From: CBDUBS01 sp965365445 | GTDB taxonomy: Bacteria; Bacteroidota; Rhodothermia; Rhodothermales; DASSAV01 | NCBI GenBank assembly: GCA_965365445.1 | Contig: CBDUBS010000173.1 | Span: 1 to 7,658 of the forward strand | Direction of reading: 5' to 3' | Length of the DNA stretch: 7,658 nucleotides | Shown here: in pieces, positions 6,724 to 7,658 of the stretch | Layout: the number at the start of each line of letters is the position of its first letter | How positions within the stretch are numbered: position 1 is the stretch's first letter | Position numbers and translations under genes: made by a program | The notes under the pieces: model-generated | Told to the model about the DNA's origin: nothing | Seen by the model: only the letters and a program-made list of their open reading frames with translations | The model's database searches: none

Positions 6724-7333
6724 TTGTTTCAGCTTTGTAATTTACGCGCCGCTCGCCTTCCATTCAATACGCCGCTCCGGTTTATACTCTCCTGGGGCGC
6801 GTATGTCCAGCGGGGCGGACGCTTTCGGCAGGGTAGACCGACGGTTTCTGTTAACGGACGCCTTTTTTCTATCCCGATGGTCCACCATGGCGTGCGGATT
6901 ATTCACAATGACCAAGGCACGACCAACTTTCTTTTCGAAAGTACCCCGGCTCAGCGCCAAATCTCCGACGAGTCGTTCGAGTACTTCTTACCCGATCAGG
7001 CCTCTTATAGCTGTGCCCGAGACAACCTCCTATTCACCGGTGCCATCCTCTTGATCGATTGCAACGGAGCCCTTGCCCGAACAGTTCAGTTAATGGAATG
7101 CGAAATCGGGACGGGGGACCGAGCGTATGACCGGTATCTGTATGCAAATCGTCGAAGTGAGGCGCTTGTTCAAACGGTCGGAGCAGGATCGGCAAACGGC
7201 GACGCGCCATGAGAATACGGCGCGGAGCTATCCGGCCATAATACAGGCGGCGGCGCTATTAATCTGTTTACATGACCAGTCGCCGGGTGTCGCAAGGCCC
7301 TCACTCACCGGACACCATTCCCTTCTGCCTTAA
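6724..7333 (+). pseudogene. Possible decayed LRAT/NC-domain (NlpC/P60-like fold) gene
   Basis: This is the only feature in the otherwise gene-free stretch 6659-7329, and it is tentative. A plus-strand frame is open to 7212, with a TTG at 6724 as its nominal start; the only in-frame ATG is 51 codons further on. It contains PMVHHGVRIIHND (residues 51-63), resembling the HHG...VIH box of LRAT-type thiol proteins, then ISDESFEYFL and IGTGDRAYD. In that family YD is followed closely by the catalytic NCEHF box. Here the frame instead runs into unrelated residues, but the next frame (7127-7333) reads ICMQIVE and then RSEQDR, which resembles a degenerate NCEHFVE...RSEQ. The spacing suggests loss of about 8 bases near 7132. 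A short gap after HHG would be a second lesion. Alternatives: a real unknown ORF ending at 7212, or chance. There is no Shine-Dalgarno or promoter that I can support. Confidence 0.3.
6739..6767 (-). promoter_or_regulatory. Sigma-70-like promoter for the exported-protein gene
   Basis: On the minus strand TTGAAT (-35, 4 of 6) and TAAATT (-10, 4 of 6) are separated by exactly 17 bases. The predicted start of transcription near 6732 leaves a leader of about 75 bases to the ATG at 6658. The site sits in a locally AT-richer stretch. If the organism uses Bacteroidota-type signals, TAAATTAC only partly fits TAnnTTTG. Confidence 0.4.
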
Positions 7334-7647
7334 ACAAGCGTCCCCTCTGTGGGCAGCACCAGACGGTCGCGTCCGCCCGCCCAGGAGAGGTGCCCTTCGT
7401 AGCCCCCGAAGATGCCGTCGAGCGCCCATACCTGCGTCACGACCAGCCCGCGCCATGCGCCTTCGATCTGCAAACGCCCCTGCACGATGAGCCCGCCCTG
7501 TCGCAGCACGTGCCCGTAGAGGTCCTGCACCGGCGGATGCACCACGCATTGCAGAAAGCCCGTCTCGTCCTCGATGGTCACGAAGAGCACCCCTTTGGCC
7601 GTTGGCGGCCGCTGCCGCAGCACCGGAGAGTGCCGGGACCTCCGCAC
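7330..7647 (-). CDS. C-terminal OB-fold segment of a DnaE-type DNA polymerase (probably error-prone DnaE2/ImuC); frame interrupted upstream
   Basis: RQRPPTAKGVLFVTIEDETG followed by a CVVHPPVQDLYG...LIVQGRLQIEG pattern is the C-terminal OB-fold of bacterial DnaE alpha subunits; the RQRPPTAKG form is typical of DnaE2/ImuC, the polymerase of the ImuA-ImuB-DnaE2 damage-induced mutagenesis cassette. The ending GGYEGHLSWAGGRDRLVLP is a short tail after the OB-fold. The frame begins at a GTG (7645-7647) directly after an in-frame TGA (7648-7650), so the visible ORF cannot be the end of an uninterrupted polymerase. Just beyond, another frame reads LAGE, which would fit immediately before VLRQRPP in an intact gene. 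I therefore read this as the tail of a polymerase gene broken by an insertion or a sequence error near the window edge, not as a free-standing OB protein. No convincing terminator follows the stop. Confidence 0.7.
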   Translation of the reverse strand: MRRSRHSPVLRQRPPTAKGVLFVTIEDETGFLQCVVHPPVQDLYGHVLRQGGLIVQGRLQIEGAWRGLVVTQVWALDGIFGGYEGHLSWAGGRDRLVLPTEGTLV

Positions 7648-7658
7648 TCACCGGCGAG

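Noticed and set aside
7286..7316. GGTGTC...GACACC inverted repeat as a terminator for the polymerase tail
   Set aside because: The stem is only 6 bp with a 19-base loop and no T-run on either strand, so it is compatible with chance.
1..7658. tRNA, rRNA, CRISPR array, insertion sequence or phage attachment site
   Set aside because: I saw no tRNA-like or rRNA sequence, no regularly spaced repeats, no transposase ORF and no terminal inverted repeats on either strand.

Overview
The window looks like a chromosomal housekeeping segment from a moderately GC-rich bacterium. A Rhodothermota/Bacteroidota-type organism (Salinibacter or Rhodothermus relatives) is my best guess. That rests on general protein flavour, the AHQLGTP-type kinase H-box and the weak or absent Shine-Dalgarno sites at several starts; it is inference and no marker gene here proves it. 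Every gene I can name with confidence lies on the minus strand, so transcription runs from right to left.

In transcription order the layout is as follows. At the right edge (7330-7658) is the C-terminal OB-fold end of a DnaE-type DNA polymerase, probably the error-prone DnaE2/ImuC type, with its reading frame interrupted just inside the window. Next is about 670 bases (6659-7329) with no firm gene; they hold a plus-strand ORF that may be a decayed LRAT/NC-like gene, and a promoter-like site pointing left. A small exported protein of unknown function follows (6215-6658). Then come secD (4171-6069) and secF (3166-4080), a STAS-domain anti-anti-sigma factor (2704-3066), a hairpin terminator, purA (1231-2517), and the N-terminal 365 residues of a membrane sensor histidine kinase (2-1096) running off the left edge.

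SecD and SecF are separate polypeptides forming one proton-driven accessory complex of the Sec translocon. The STAS protein is a single-domain SpoIIAA/RsbV-like phospho-switch, and its kinase and phosphatase partners are not in view. PurA commits IMP to AMP synthesis. The mix suggests several short transcription units rather than one functional operon: hairpins separate the STAS gene from purA, purA from the kinase gene, and possibly the exported protein from secD.

I do not see an undescribed multi-gene system. The points most worth a second look are the degenerate LRAT-like ORF, the interrupted polymerase tail with an imperfect duplication, the tandem hairpins in front of purA, and the unknown exported protein.
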